A stretch of DNA of 64,000 nucleotides. Source: Lyophyllum atratum. Its lineage: Eukaryota > Basidiomycota > Agaricomycetes > Agaricales > Lyophyllaceae. The stretch is from NCBI GenBank assembly GCA_014905825.1, contig JACGCN010000004.1:1860001-1924000 (forward strand), in the 5' to 3' direction. Below are positions 20,350 through 33,214 of the stretch, in pieces. The translations under genes and the position numbers were made by a program. The first letter of the stretch is position 1. Every line of letters starts with the position of its first letter. The notes under the pieces are model-generated. The model searched no databases and had not been told where the DNA came from. It saw only the letters and a list, made by a program, of their open reading frames with translations.

Positions 20350-22342
20350 GGACGCGACCGAGTCCGCAACATGTGATTGACCTTGTCTCGGTTGACGACA
20401 GCAAAATAATCCACGTCAGCTTGTACTCTGGCCGCGCAGAATTAACGCGCTTGTTCAAATTCCCCATCAAGATAGGCCAGAACCAGATCAACATCAACGG
20501 ACTCCCCAACGTGCTAGATCGCGATTCGATTCGGTGAAGTCCGTCTATGTTGACGAAGCACGAGAATGCTTACGCAGTGGATGTCGAATGTAGAGTGGAA
20601 GGACGCGGCGCTGCCACAATTCATGATGTGACGCTGTCCGACATGCCTCAGGCACCAGTCCCGTCGACGTCCGAGCACCTCTTAGAGCTAACTTCCGAGA
20701 AGGAGCTGGCGAAGAAGCTGGTGCGCGCTATGAAGGGCATGACCTCCCTCGAAGCGTACCTCTCCACATTTAATGTTCAACACACTGACGTAGCTACCCT
20801 CGACAAGGTTATCAAGCACTATGACGCGACGAGTGGGAGCAGACTGGACAAGAAAATCCTCGATCTGGAGAAGAAGATCACGAAACTCCGTGACGAGATC
20901 AAAGAAGAACAGGACAGAACTGCGGGCGCTCCACGGAACGGAAGCTCGGTGTCCGAGCGGCAATTGGTGTGTTCGCTGCGTCAGAGGGCGAGGTTGCTAT
21001 TGCACTCATCTACGGTACGCGTCCATGTTCCATGATTCATGGAAGACCTATATGAACTCCCCAAGTAGCTGTCAAGGTGGCGACTTGGAGTGCTGGATAC
21101 GATATTCGCGTCGACACGCAAACGAAGGAGAAGCCTGCGACGTTGATTTACAAGGCAGGAATCACCCAGGATACAGGGGAGGTTCGTCCACCTCGTGGTT
21201 ATTTGCTGAATATGACTGATGAGGATACCTAGTCATGGGACGCTGTACCTCTGACACTGGAGACAGCTTCGCCGACATCCGGGGTAGACATCCCGACCCT
21301 TCTCTCGGAATCTATCAGTCTATCGACCCGCCGCGTACAAGATGAAACCAGCTTCAGCTTCTGTTCTAGGTGGTCGGGGTCGGGATAGGGATCGAGGCGT
21401 CCTTGAGTATGCAGGCATGGGTGTGGAGAGCGATGACCATGGAGCTTTGGCACTTGAGTATGATGAGGACGTGGGTGGAGTGAGGGAGCACAGAGGTTCG
21501 ACCGTCACGTCCAAAGGTGGGATTAGCGCAACTTTCCAAGTGCCTGGCTCCATTACGGTTCCGAGCGACGTCGCGGCGCACAACGTGACGGTCGCGGAAC
21601 TGAAGCTCGATGCTTCCATGTCGTGGATGACCGTTCCCAAGGCTGATGCTAAAACACACTTGAAGGTACTTGTCTCCTCTATCGCCCATGTGCATGGAAT
21701 GTGACCCGAGATCTCCTAGGCGAAAATCAAGAATGCAGCTGATTACACACTCCTCCGCGGGGTCGCGAGCGTATACGTTGATGGTAGCTTTATAGCTCCC
21801 GGTCAGACGTGCCCCTTGTCTAATCTTCCGTTTCTCCTTTACTCCTCACTCCTTTCAACTTATCTTCGCCTTTCTAGACTCAACCACTCCATCCGCGTCA
21901 TTTACCACCCACGCGCCAAGAAGGTCTCCCACTCCGGATCCTACTCCGAAACCTCCAATCACGTCTTCTCCCAGCGTATCACAGTCTTCAACACGAAGGC
22001 CACCCTCATCTCCGACATCAAGGTCAGGTCATCGAGCAGTTGCCCGTCTCCGAGAACTCCCAGATCACCGTCATGCTACTCAGCCCAGGGCTCGTGCTTC
22101 CAGATCAGACCTCCAACTCTTTCAGTAAAGGAGCAGAGTTGCGTGTGCCATCGCCTGTTAAGGTTGGGGATGGTGTCTGGGCACAGTGGGAGGGTGCGAA
22201 TGAGCCAGATGTGGACGTGGAGGCGCTGGGAAGGGACGGGAAGTTTAATTGGGTGTGTGCGGTGCCGGCGCAGGGGAAGATCATTTTGTTGCTGCCGTGG
22301 GAGGTCGCAGCGCCCCTGCGAACGCAGATTGTGGGCCTTTAG
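20350..22342 (+). pseudogene. Mucoidy inhibitor A-like (DUF4140/DUF4139) protein, multiply frameshifted
   Basis: Family signatures appear in the right order but in changing frames: HVIDLVSVDDSKIIHVSLYS, GRAELTRLFKFPIKIGQNQI, after an intron VEGRGAATIHDVTLSD, a coiled-coil stretch (LDKKILDLEKKITKLRDEIK), AAIGVFAASEGEVAIALIY, KVATWSAGYDIRVDTQTKEK, ISATFQVPGSITVPSD, VAELKLDASMSWMTVPK, ASVYVDGSFIA, SIRVIYHPRAKKVSHSGSYS, then VSENSQITVMLLSPGLVLP, WEGANEPDVDVEALGRDGKF and LLLPWEVAAPLRTQIVGL to the stop. Shifts are needed near 20355 (the start codon also seems lost), 20950, 21300 and 21785, and a 5-bp duplication GGTCAGGTCA breaks the frame at 22029. Intron borders are otherwise preserved. Five independent lesions make a dead gene likelier than sequencing error. 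The cellular role of the family is unknown. Confidence 0.8.
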
Positions 22343-22855
22343 GTGCGAGGTCGTTGGTAGCCGCTCGTCGGTTTAGCATGTCGATTCTCGAATCCCCACG
22401 TTTTCTGGAATCCCCGAAGCCGAAGAAACCCTGGGTGGTCGTAGATGCCATGCATGGGCGGTACTAAGGCTGCGCCGGCTCCCCGCGGCAGCCTCGTCTC
22501 AGCGCCCACCACCTCAATCACCCGTTCTTCCACCGCCCTCATCGCTGTGCGTTCTCGTGCCTTGACGGAAGCGGTGTTGACGAACCCTGCTGCAGTGCCA
22601 TGACGGTACACACATGTATTAGCATCTACTTTACATAGTCCATGTAGTAAGCCCATAGGTCAATTTCACGCTATGATAGTCAATCTTCAGCATTAGCCTT
22701 CAAAGAGGTAAACCCCGGCGGCGCCGGGCTATGTTTGACATGACAATGGAGGAATACTCGAGTAATTACTTTGGCCAGACTTAGTGGCCATAGCCAAGGA
22801 GTGTACGGGGTCATGACCTATATTAGCAAATTCAGGCCACAGAAAACAAATTTTG
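22343..22855. other. Gap without recognisable gene
   Basis: About 510 bp between the two plus-strand remnants. The N-terminal half expected for the following GH27 gene is not here. Nothing else recognised. Confidence 0.5.
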
Positions 22856-24622
22856 ACCTTGCGGGTCTCGACTACCATAAGCGAGACGGATTTCGTCAAC
22901 TTTAACCCTCCTATCCAGGTTTGGCCTCATTTTTATCCTGTATCGTTCAACCGAGATTCATCGATTTTGACAGATTCAGGTGATTTTCTACTCTCAAGGA
23001 AATGTTGGACTACTCTGACGGGTAGTGTTAGCCGCATTATGTGACCATGAGAAATGCTTTGGCAGTTACGAAGCGCCCTATCGTGTTCTCCATCTGCGAA
23101 TGGGGGGTCCAAGGTTTCAACTCATCCCTGAAGGTCTTCTTATCAACTACTGACCACAATTTTTAGACCCTGCCAGGTGGCCAGCCAGTGCGGTTGGAAA
23201 TTCGTAAGTTGAAATTATGCCTCAACCCTGAATCCCCTGAGCTCCCGCCCTTAGATGGCGTATCTCGTCAGTCTTCCTACAGTAATGGGAAATCATGGCC
23301 ATCGAAGCGACGTTCTTTAACAGGAATGATATTGGTCCGCCAGCGTCTTGGGATAACCTTTTCAGAATTATCAACCAACTCGTCCCCATCACCCAATTCG
23401 CAGGACCCGGTGCTTGGAATGGTGAGATCTAATGTGTCGGGCCAATAGGCGGCTCCTGACATTGCGGTCTGCAGATTTGGATATGCTGGAGGTTGGAAAC
23501 ACTGGTCTCAACGCTGCGGAACAGCAAACACACTTCGCGTTCTGGGCAGCTACAAAGTATATCCGGGCCTTTCACACTGCCTCTGTTTCTCGCTTAACGA
23601 GGCCTGTAGATCGCCCTTGATCATTTCGACCGATCTGACCAACCCTTCGACCCAAACTCTCAACATCCTCAAAAACCCAAGGATGATCGCTCTGAATGCA
23701 AGTCCGATCGCTTTCTTTTTGGGATAAATCTCATAGCTTCCTCCAGCAAGATTCTCTTGGAAAATCTATCAGCTTCAAGCGCAGATACGCTAATGATCAC
23801 GACGTTTGGTCCGGACCTCTGGCAGATGGGTCTACCGTTGCATGTACGTCATAGGGATGGAGCTTTCATCCCCAGGCACTCATCGATCGTCGAGCAGTTA
23901 TCATCAACTGGTCAAGCTCATCCCGATCCCTTACATTCAATCTGGCCGATGTTGGCTTCGCTTCTGCAAACGCTGTGGATCTCATCACAGGCACGTCTCT
24001 GGGCAAACTCACAGCAATGTAAGTAGCATCCAATCCTGAACCCAATGCTCCCTGTCTGAATCGGTGCTTTCAGGTACACATCGACTGTGGCCGGCCATGG
24101 CTCTGTGGTCTTGAAGCTCAGCGGTGCTACTACCGTCGCCGCCCCGACATTCACGTTCTATAATGCTGCAGCCTCTACGAACACTCTTGCAGGTGGCGCC
24201 GCTACGCGTGTGGTCAGCTCTTCAGTGACGGTCGTAGGCTTCGTCGGCAATGGTGGCACCTTGACGTTCAACGGCGTTGACGGCGGCGCTTCAGGGGGGA
24301 CAAAAACGTTATCCTTGGACTACATAAATGGCGACTTCACCTTTACCAACGTGGCCTGCTCTAATTGCCGTAACGCATTCATCAGCGTCAATGGGGGTAC
24401 CGCCGTGCAGGTACAGCTGCCGATTTCCGCGCAGGTGAGGATATCGTAATCTCCTGATGCTGGTGATGTGACTGATTCATTTCAACGCAGACCTGGGATA
24501 TCTTGCTATCCGGCTTTCTTATGTCAATCGCCGGCTTCAAAGCGGGGAAGACCAACACAATCCAGATCTCGAATCCTAATGGGTTTGCGCCTGACTTTTT
24601 CCGTCTTGGTGTCTCTGTTTGA
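22856..24622 (+). pseudogene. GH27 alpha-galactosidase, 5'-truncated; C-terminal half otherwise intact
   Basis: From SETDFVNFNPPIQ (about 22880) the exons join in phase: PHYVTMRNALAVTKRPIVF, SICEWGVQDPARWPASAVG, NSWRIS, NDIGPPASWDNLFRIINQL, FAGPGAWNDLDMLEVGNTG (with the acid/base Asp), LNAAEQQTHFAFWAATK, SPLIISTDLTNPSTQTLNIL, DSLGKSISFKRRYANDHDVW, INWSSSSRSLTFNLADVGF, then a C-terminal beta-rich module (AGHGSVVLKLSG ... NGGTAVQVQLP, TWDILLSGFLMSIAGFKAGK, NPNGFAPDFFRLGVSV) resembling the CBM-like tail of fungal GH27 enzymes, to the stop at 24620-24622. The N-terminal barrel half with the nucleophile and the signal peptide is missing upstream, where the MuiA remnant lies. So it is a truncated gene, though no internal stop is seen. 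It belongs to the same family as the 1215 remnant, on the same strand, and covers nearly the complementary part. Confidence 0.72.
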
Positions 24623-25370
24623 GTTGAAGGAAGGCACAGGCTCCTGCTTTGTACTCGTCTTGGGGGCTTGGTGGTTGTTGTTCCGTAGTCCCTCAGATTC
24701 CTCGCACGGACGATGTACGTAGGGAAATAAAAGCGTCAGCACCCACGGTAGTGGCTCACATGGGCAGTGCGGCAGGGTCGCGATGTGTGCTTATGGCACC
24801 AGAGATTGCGTTTTCCTCACATTGTCTTCTCAGATCTGGCGCTCACACAACGAAGGAACCTTATACGCTCCCATCAGATTTCATTGTCAGATTTGAAGGT
24901 CTCCAGATCTCGCGTCTTTCTACCCAGGCCCTGGTCCCAGGGTCCACACGTTTGGGAATCTCGCGCCCATTTTCTGGGTCCCAGACTCCAGTCACGCGAA
25001 TATGACGACTCGGAAGTACTTTCTTCAATGTACATGCGTTACTGTATCAATGAGTACACACAAGATGCGGAAGACTCTAGAACAACAAGGTACATAGGAA
25101 ATACACGGTACATTTGGCCTTGGACAGTATAAGGGTATATGGACTTGCTAGGAGAACAGTGGCCACGGAGAACTACAAGCGACACAGCAAAAAAGCGAAG
25201 AGAGGAGAGAGGATAATATACATAACGAATATGAGTAGCGCAGAGTTGGATATCAAGATAAGGTATCGGGATTTGGGAGGGGGATTCGGTCGAGGTATGA
25301 AATCGGGGGCTGGAGACAATTGAAATGGACTCGGAGACGATTATGGATCAGATCGAGATACGGACATCGT
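24623..25370. other. Gap between convergent genes
   Basis: 750 bp between the GH27 stop and the PAS-gene stop. Short frames only; presumably two 3' UTRs and terminators. Confidence 0.5.
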
Positions 25371-26436
25371 CTACGAGTTCTCGCTTCGGCGGAGGATCAC
25401 CATGAGCCCATCAGAGTGAGCGGAAAAGATGGCATCGACGGGCACTTGGGGCGATAGGCCATCCGCTGGAGGCAGCATGGACATGTTACCAATATGAGTA
25501 CGGCCCGGAATGTGCGACCCGCGGCCTGCGTCTCGGGCATGTCGCGGTGCTCGATTCCTGCCTGCCCTGCCATGGCGCGACCCAACGGGTTCAGGCACCC
25601 GCTCGCTGTTCGGGGGTATCAGTGGTACTAAGAATGGTGGAGGCTTTGTGGGGAAAGGGGTTCGCGCACCTGGAGTCTCTGCCCTTGGTCAACAACGTAA
25701 AGCCCCCATAGCCGAAACCACCGTCGCTCGGCTGGCCAAGATCGTTCACGCCCCAGCCCTTGACTTGATCAATCCATCTCCTCACGGTCTCCTCGTCCTT
25801 CTCGTCCACGAAATCGAAGAAGCTGCGGCCCATCGCGGATAGGGTGGTGACTAAGTAGTCGTTGGAGCAGTACAAGATCGTCCCGTTCTTCGTGAAGCGA
25901 TCGAGGATGAAGAGTGTCCGGAGAGATTGATTGGGCAGGTGGTCGAACGTGATCGTGTCCTGTCGTCGTAATGCAGGGAGGGGACTCATGCTGTCATGTT
26001 CCTCGGAATCGCTGCTGTGTGTGCTTCTAGGACTGGACCCAGACTTCCATGATGAGGAGGGCGAGGTAGGGCTGGGGAGGGGATTAACGCGGCTAGAGGG
26101 GCTGATGGGAGACGGGTCGTGCCAGCGCTAGCCGGGTATTAAATGTGAGCGAATATTTGGGGCGTGGATGAAGACTCACTTTGAATTGAAAGTTCGTTGC
26201 GCTGGGTGTAACCACCTCTATCTCTTGAGCGGTCGATGCATTATGCATAGCTTTCCCGGGACTTGCGAAGGAAACACTTCCAACCAATACGTTATGAACG
26301 ACGGTTCTTGTGAGAGGGTCAGAAGGCAACTGTCGTGTACGCTCTGAGCATATCGACTAACCTTGACTGGATAAGAGAAAGCACCGATATGAGTAAACCG
26401 GGGAGTTAGAGGAGTTGCGTCCTTACCACTCCACAT
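25371..26436 (-). CDS. PAS-domain protein (white-collar-like PAS, no visible LOV or zinc finger)
   Basis: Modelled as four exons: MWSGKDATPLTPRFTHIG.. from 26436; SDPLTRTVVHNVLVGSVSF to AQEIEVVTPSATNFQFK; the main exon RWHDPSPISPSSRVN ... with a Ser-rich linker and the PAS core TLFILDRFTKNGTILYCSND, MGRSFFDFVDEKDEETVRRW and SDGGFGYGGFTLLTKGRDS; and a last exon ending VDAIFSAHSDGLMVILRRS before the stop at 25371. PAS folds bind small ligands or mediate dimerisation in signalling. The FFDFVDEKDE block and the IFSAHSDGLMVILRR tail match PAS proteins widespread in Agaricomycetes, often annotated after white collar-1, but the flavin-binding NCRFLQ motif of LOV domains is absent, so blue-light sensing is not supported. 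The N-terminal exons are less certain than the PAS exon. Confidence 0.72.
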
Positions 26437-27407
26437 AAGATATATCCACGACTAGGTATTTTGTGCTTCATACGGAGGTAAAGGACAACGGCGGCCTTGT
26501 CTTGCCGGATCGTTTCACTACGGAATCGTCAGCCTGAGTACGTCGTGGATGGTATAGAATTTTCCACACTAATGAACCATTTTGACTCTCGGAAACTCGT
26601 CTGGGTGAACGAGTTCCAGTGACGGCCTCCCGATTAGTTCATGAGGTTCGTAACCTGACGTAGTTCAGGGTTGAACTTGCACGACTTGAAAAAACGCAGG
26701 ACGGCCTCTCACCTAGCAATTCAACAACAGATTGGGTCATGAAAAGCCATTTCGCCTGACATTAAGACGATGTCAGGAGTGGCGCGGTCAAGGAAGTTCA
26801 TATTAAGGTTACCTGTTCCGAAAAATCAACGATTCCAACTGTATGGATATGGTCAGGTAAGTATTGACAACTTCCTATTACAGGAGAAACGCACTGAAGG
26901 ACACGCTTGGAGGGACACGGTCTGGCATGATGATGGGAGAGAAAGAAGAGGGGGAAGAAAAAAAAGAGTCTTCCAGACGCCTAGGTGTCGTTGATGGTTG
27001 AAGGCGGGGTGTGCGTAAGCTGAAAGGAACAGAAGCTTGATGCATTGGGTGATTATATGGAGTCTTCTATCTATTAGTATACTCCGATGGATGGTAGAGC
27101 TCCTGATGGGGCTGAATTCTCGTCCAACGACGATCTGACCGGGCCTGAAGCTTGTCATAGTGCCTCCGGCCTCCGGCACTCCTCTATAGATCGAAATGTC
27201 AAGGAAATGTCAGCATTGTCTCCGGGTTTTTATAATCGAATCGGTTTACTCACAGTCTCCGAATCCCAGTGACCTGAGTCGATGACAGCTTCTGCAAGAT
27301 AATACACACCACCGTATAGTGAACAAAATTCGCGGGATCTGATTTTTTTGGACGGCGATCTAGATTTGATTACCTTTTCGATCGCCTGTTCCTTACAATT
27401 TACCACG
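26437..27407. promoter_or_regulatory. Divergent intergenic region, PAS gene / TRM61
   Basis: About 970 bp. No RNA gene or repeat recognised apart from a short GACGGCCTC pair (near 26620 and 26701). Should hold both promoters. Confidence 0.4.
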
Positions 27408-29146
27408 ATGTGGTCAACTGCTCGAGAAATTGCGGCTGGCGATGTGGTTATTATCTGGCTTGTGAGTACCATACCTCTCATCCTAGTGCCCAGCTAACCC
27501 GACAAGTCAGACTCGCGACGTGATACAGCCTCTTCTCATAACTCCAGGCAAGGATTTCAATAGCAAGTTTGGACATTATCGACATGCAGACTTGATTGGC
27601 ACTCCCTATGGCTCCAAGGTGGCTTCACGCAAGGGAAAAGGTTTCATCCATGTGCTGCGCCCAACCCCCGAACTCTGGACCATGGCGCTACCGCATCGCA
27701 CACAGATTCTGTATCTAGCAGACATTGCGTTCATCACCTCTCACCTCAATATCAAGCACGGCAGTCGTGTCATAGAAGCAGGTGTGTATCCTTGTGCCGT
27801 TCCGAATCTTCTTCATAAAACCACGGGGTCATGCGATGGATCTGTATCCATCAAACACATTTTCGAATGATTACTCGTCTTTCTTCCCTTCTCCTTGTCA
27901 ACTGTCTACGTGCCACTCATGCTGAACAAACAATTGACCACAGGTGCGTGGAACTGGACATCTCCACAGTTTTTCTCGGCTTCTCAAACCTTGTGTGTGG
28001 AGTAAAGGTACTGGATCGGGGTCGTTCTCACATTCAGTTGCACGAACCATCGGTTCGTCAGGACATCTCTGGTCATACGAGTTCCACGAGGTAAGGGCAG
28101 GTAAAGCGAGGCAAGTCTAATCCGAATAGTACCGCGTTTCTCAACGTCATCTCAACTGACAATCATTGGTAGAGAAGAATTTGAACGACATGGGATGGAC
28201 GACGTCGTCACACTGACCCACAGAAACGTCTGCAAAGACGGATTCACGGTAGCAGACACTGTCGATGCCGGTACAGATCTATTTTTGCTGCAGTTTCTCA
28301 GAAGTTCATCCGCGTTGTCGCAGTATTCCTTGACTTGCCCGCGCCGTGGGAGGCTGTTGAGCACGCTAAGCAGGCGTTGAGAGTATGTGGTTCTATCGAT
28401 CCTATCGACACGGTCTAGGCCTTCATTCTTTCTCACCCTGATCCTTTCTTCTTGCTTTTTAAAGAAAGATCGCACCACCCGAATATGCTGCTTCAGTCCG
28501 TGCATGGAACAAGTTCTTCGAACTGTCAACGCCTTGAATGATGCGGGCTTCATAGGTCCGTAATACCCAACGCCAGTCCTCAAAGGGGCAATTATCAATA
28601 AAACCTGATTCTGAATTGACCCAAACAGAGATCACGATGTACGAGACCCTTATACGGCCGATCGATGTATCACACGTCCCCGTTCTCCAACCTATCGGCG
28701 AAATTAGCGAGAGGCTCAAGCAGGCGGAGCGGAAGCGTGAGGACAAGCGATTGAAGCAGATTGCCGCGGGTAGACAGAACACGAGCAAGCGAAAAAGAGA
28801 TGACGGCACGTCCCTGCAGGATCAACCAGAAGAAGAACAGCCTGCGGAGACTGCCGCGGGAGGCAGCAAACGGATGAAAACGGATGAAGAGGACGGTGAT
28901 GCAGAGCCCAAGCTAGCGATGGACTTCGATCCGCAGGATGAGGCCGATACCACAGCAGCGGGCGCGCCACCAGATCCCCGCCCTGCCGTGTTTCCCCCCC
29001 AAAAGATGAGCGTCTCCAAGATCATGTCAGAAGTGCGGGGACACACCTCGTACCTCACTTTCGCATCCCTTCAACCCTTCGAGCCCCCTCCAGAGACCGA
29101 GCCATCGACAGCAGCTGCAACACCCGCTCCTGAACCAGAAGCTTAA
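27408..29146 (+). CDS. TRM61: tRNA (adenine-58-N1)-methyltransferase catalytic subunit
   Basis: SAM-dependent enzyme that, as a complex with the TRM6 subunit, makes m1A58 in the T-loop of tRNAs, notably initiator tRNA, in the nucleus. The ATG at 27408 gives [18 protein letters not shown], spliced to [79 protein letters not shown]. The SAM motif [17 protein letters not shown] is split by an intron; then [45 protein letters not shown] and [20 protein letters not shown] follow. All borders are GT-AG and in phase. The C-terminal exon has a Lys-rich stretch ([24 protein letters not shown] type) and an acidic/Pro-rich tail not needed for catalysis, ending PAPEPEA. Convergent with RAD4, about 120 bp apart. 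Identification is secure. Confidence 0.93.
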
Positions 29147-29263
29147 TCCACAACAGGGTTGCAACATGTATTAATTACAGGGTAGACGGGTACTGGGGGT
29201 ATAGATGTCTGATACGGTAGAGTGGTGTATTATAAGCAACAAAAAATTCCATCTGACCTCGGG

Positions 29264-32200
29264 TTATTGGCCGATGGCACGTCGATAAGCCATCTCCTGC
29301 TCCTCCGCCTCCTTTACCTGGGCAGGCGTCTTGGACGCCCGCGGCCTCAACGTTCGTGTGGACGGTGCAGGTGTCGTCGTCGTGCTCGCTTTAGCCGCAG
29401 CGCCGGTAGCGCGCCTCTTTGGCGTCGGCGCAGACTGCTCCTCGCTGGCACTGGTCATGTCCTCCAAGTCATCATCCCTCGCTCTCTTCTTGGCCTTCCC
29501 TCGAGTGGACGCACGACGGGTAGGTGGGCGCGTATGGAACTTAGTCTTCTGCTCCTTGGGCGGCGAGGTTGGTGTTGCGTCAGCAAGGCCCGGAGTGGTG
29601 GCAGTATTGCCAGACAGTTTCAGGTTCACGCGGAGTGGCCGAGGCCGTATGTTTAGCTGATTTTCCGACTCGGACTCGATAAGCGCTCGGTCCCGTGTGG
29701 GCTCAGGCGAGGGCCGGTACGTAGCGATGTCCAGAATTTCGTCACCATCACTGTCATCTCCAGCAGGCCCTAGTCTGGCAGCATCCTCGGCGAGCTCCCG
29801 CATCGTCTTAGGGCCGGAACTGATGTCGGGTTGTTCCATTGACTGGGGTACAGCTATGGGGACTTCCTCGAGCTCGCTATCCGAATCCACGTCCATGGTC
29901 TCCAGGTCATATGCCCCAGCATCCCTATCTAGAGCTGTGTCTAGGCCACCAAAGCCTAGCTCCGACCCCACGGGTACAGTGATATCATCGTGGGGAGCAA
30001 AAGCCCCTGTGGGAGCTGCTTTCGACGCGGCAGGAGGCTGATATTTATACTTCGGCAGATGGAACGGCTGAACGACGTCGTCGGCGCCAACCAGGAAGCC
30101 GCCACCAGCACCCACACCGGGGTGCGACATCGTGACAACAATGTCCTGTTGATTTGTGTCCTAACACCTCGTCAGCATACCGCAGAAAGAAGCGATAGAA
30201 GCAAAGACTAAAGAGACAGACATCAGAGGTTCCCAATTGGGCGTCTTCAGTGTCATGGCTCGTTTTGAGATGAACATCCTGAGATGGTTGTTCCCCGTCA
30301 GGCTTCGTTGCGTACTGTGCTTGGAGGCGCTGGCGAATCCGGAGGCCGTGGACTAGCCGCGTCCATTGCTTTATAACACGCTCTTCTCTTTTGACACGAG
30401 CTTTCTCTTGCGCATTCTGCTCGGCTTCCCAGTACGCCTAGAAGAGTGGTCGATGAGTATGTAATGTCAAATCCTTTTCATGTGGGTCCTAGCTTACTTC
30501 CAGCAAAGCGGCTTCGTTTTCTTGAGCAACCACGACGCCTTCGATGACTGGGAAGGCTCGGCGTTTCTTGAACTCGAAGCCAGTCTGGTGGACCATGAGA
30601 AAAGCGCATTTGCACCGAAATGAAAGTAACCACGCACTACCGCCTCCGCGTAATCAAAGCCCAATTTCCTGGCTATCTTTGCAACACCTTTGACTGTCAG
30701 AGTATCTCGATCAGAAGCCTGGACAAGTAAGGAGGTGTTCGTGGAACCACTTACAGGGCACATGCACCGCCCCACGTGGAAGCATCGAGGGAACATACAA
30801 ATCAATGTTCCCAAAGTTGTTCTTGGGGACTTTACCCTGAGCCACAAGAAATAAACAAGATGACGGAATAACGGCGAAAGCACACGTAATGGAACCCAAC
30901 AACAACCAAAAAGCACAAATTAAAGGTATTTTCGTTAGAAAGTGAGAAAACTGATGTAGAAAGAAAACTTACGTTGATGATTGGATCGGGTTTATATTGC
31001 TCGGTCTGGCTCCTGGCGTACAGGCCTTGCATCGTCTCTTCAACGCTTGCACCTGGCTCCCCCGCCGCCTTAAGTTCATCCTTCATGACTTCGAGCTCGC
31101 GCATACGGCTAATCGTACCCGCGCGGATCTTCACCATCTTGAGCGGCTGCTCGCCCTCCTTCACCGTCCGACCCTCGCTGCGCATCCAGTTCTCGGCTGT
31201 CTTGAGAGAGACGACAGCAGAACGCGGGTATACGGACTCGCCACGGAACTTGCCAAGCTCAGGTGTATCTGGAGGGGGAGGGTGGATGACCTGGTTCTGC
31301 TTCAGATGCCGCGTAAGGACATATCTGTTCATCGATCACTTGTGTATTAGCTCGTTGCTGCAACTATTCAGAAGAAGAGAAACAGACAATGCGTGATCCT
31401 TGAAGCCAGAGATGGTCGTTGGCATCCCCTCCATCATTTGCGCTGTCTCGAGCTCTTCATCCTCCACATCGTCTCGGTGCTACGTATCAGTGAGAGACCA
31501 AGTCAGCGTCTTACTCTTGCAAAGGCCAAAGCGAGGACATAAGCATACCAGTCGATAAGGCCGGCTCACCAGACCCACAACTTTCTCCCACCATGCTTGT
31601 CTCCCCTTGCCTCCCCCAATCGTACTACTGCCCCCTTGCACCTTCGCAATCTTAGCGCTAAACTGCTTCGCATAGCGCCTCGTCACATCGCGCGCAAACC
31701 CGTCCTCCTCGAACGCCATCACATACATCATCCTATTCTCCTGCCGCACAGACCTCGCATTCGCAATGATGGGCCGTCGATCCAACGCAGCCGCATACGC
31801 CTGCGGAAAGAGTGGCGAGTGGGCGGCGGGCGCGTGGCCGGTGGTGGAGGGCGTGGGGTCAAAGACTTTGCGCTTGTTGACTAGAGAGCGAATGGGGTCC
31901 ACGGGAATCCATCTAGCATCGGGACGGGAGAAGACTTCAGTCCAGAAGACGGGTGGAGTGGTGGCAGGATCTGGCGCGGCTGTAGGGTTTTTTGTCCACT
32001 TCCATGGGATGTGCTGATGAGGATCGACTGACTCACCAAGTTTGCTTGAACTGGCACGAGAAGGTCCGGGGGTACTACCGAGGACGTTCCCTTTGTTCTT
32101 CGTCTTGCGGAGCGTTATGACAGGTTTCGCCTTTTCCTTCCCCTTAGCTTTGTCGCTCTTCGGAACAGGCGATCCGTCAAGACGCTGACCTTCGCCCGTA

Positions 32201-33214
32201 AAAAACTTCCCTTTCCCGCTGCCTAACGCTTCAGAAGCGGCTCTCGAAGTGGATTCTGAGTTGTCGACGTCCTCCGTGCCTAAGTCGCCGTTCTCTTCCA
32301 CCTCAGTCTCGACCACCTTGGCTTTGCTCTTCCCCTTGCCCACTTTCGGCTTCCTAGTGTACGTTGGCTTCGGCTTGCCCACGCTCGTTTGCCAGGGTAC
32401 ACTTTGTAAGCTCACAACTAATCGCGCAGGGATACCCAAGCCGCGACATAGCGCCGTGAACAGTTGAGCACTGACATCCCGCGACCCGTATCGCATAAGA
32501 GCATGCTTCATGAGGCTTTTAGCGCTTCGTATGACCTCGGGCTCCCCATCAAGCATGTCCTCGACGTCGTCGATGTCGAGGACGGCATCCGACTCTGTTG
32601 AAGGTGCTAATTTCGCAAGTTTAGCTTGGATGTCGTCGTAGGTCCTGTTCCGGATGTGACCATCCATAGTCACTTCAAAATAGGTATTAGACCACCATTC
32701 TGCGAGGTTGTTGACTGCAGCTTCAAACATCCGGCCACGTTGGTGCTGTTCTGGTACTCTAGACTTATGGATCATGGCGAAGGCGTTCTGCAGCGGCAAA
32801 GGCGTCACTGAGAGCAGACGGGCCTGAATTCGACATAAAGATTAGCGTCTTACAGATGAATCCAGACACGTACATGTAGTAGAGGGTCATTTATCCATTT
32901 GTTGCGGACTGACGCGTTCCCGAGCAGCACCACCGTGTGCACCTTGTGGACTTCTATTCGTCTAATGCGTTCCGCATGCGATATCCCCTTGAACCTGAAT
33001 CACGGCAAGATAAACACACGTCTAATAGCCAGACAACAAGAGTTGAGACGGACTTGCTGGCAGCTTCTTTCTTTAAACGTGAACCCGCTGCTTGAATGGT
33101 GATCTCGAGATGTTCTTGCTGCTGTTCGTGTTCGGGAACTTCAACTTCTTCCCAGTCAAAATCATCCTCGCTGTCTTGCTCGTTCAGTAGGTCGTTTTCT
33201 GAAATGGATGCCAT
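29264..33214 (-). CDS. RAD4: DNA damage recognition protein Rad4/XPC
   Basis: Lesion sensor of global-genome nucleotide excision repair, acting with Rad23 in the nucleus. The ATG at 33214 opens an acidic N-terminus (MASISENDLLNEQDSEDDFD); a spliced exon near 33000-32880 reads GISHAERIRRIEVHKVHTVV and NASVRNKWINDPLLH. The transglutaminase-like domain follows (TPLPLQNAFAMIHKS ... AQLFTALCRGLGIPARLVVS), interrupted by a basic low-complexity insert, then WTEVFSRPDARWIPVDPIRS and MMYVMAFEEDGFARDVTRRY. The beta-hairpin domains come next: FKDHALYVLTRHLKQNQVIH (BHD1), KNNFGNIDLYVPSMLPRGAV and GVAKIARKLGFDYAEAVTGF (BHD2/3), then EAYWEAEQNAQEKARVKREE. A disordered, acidic then basic C-terminal tail (288 aa in the last exon, with GKAKKRARDDDLED) ends at 29264. 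At about 1000 residues it fits fungal Rad4. Divergent from the MFS transporter gene. Confidence 0.93.
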
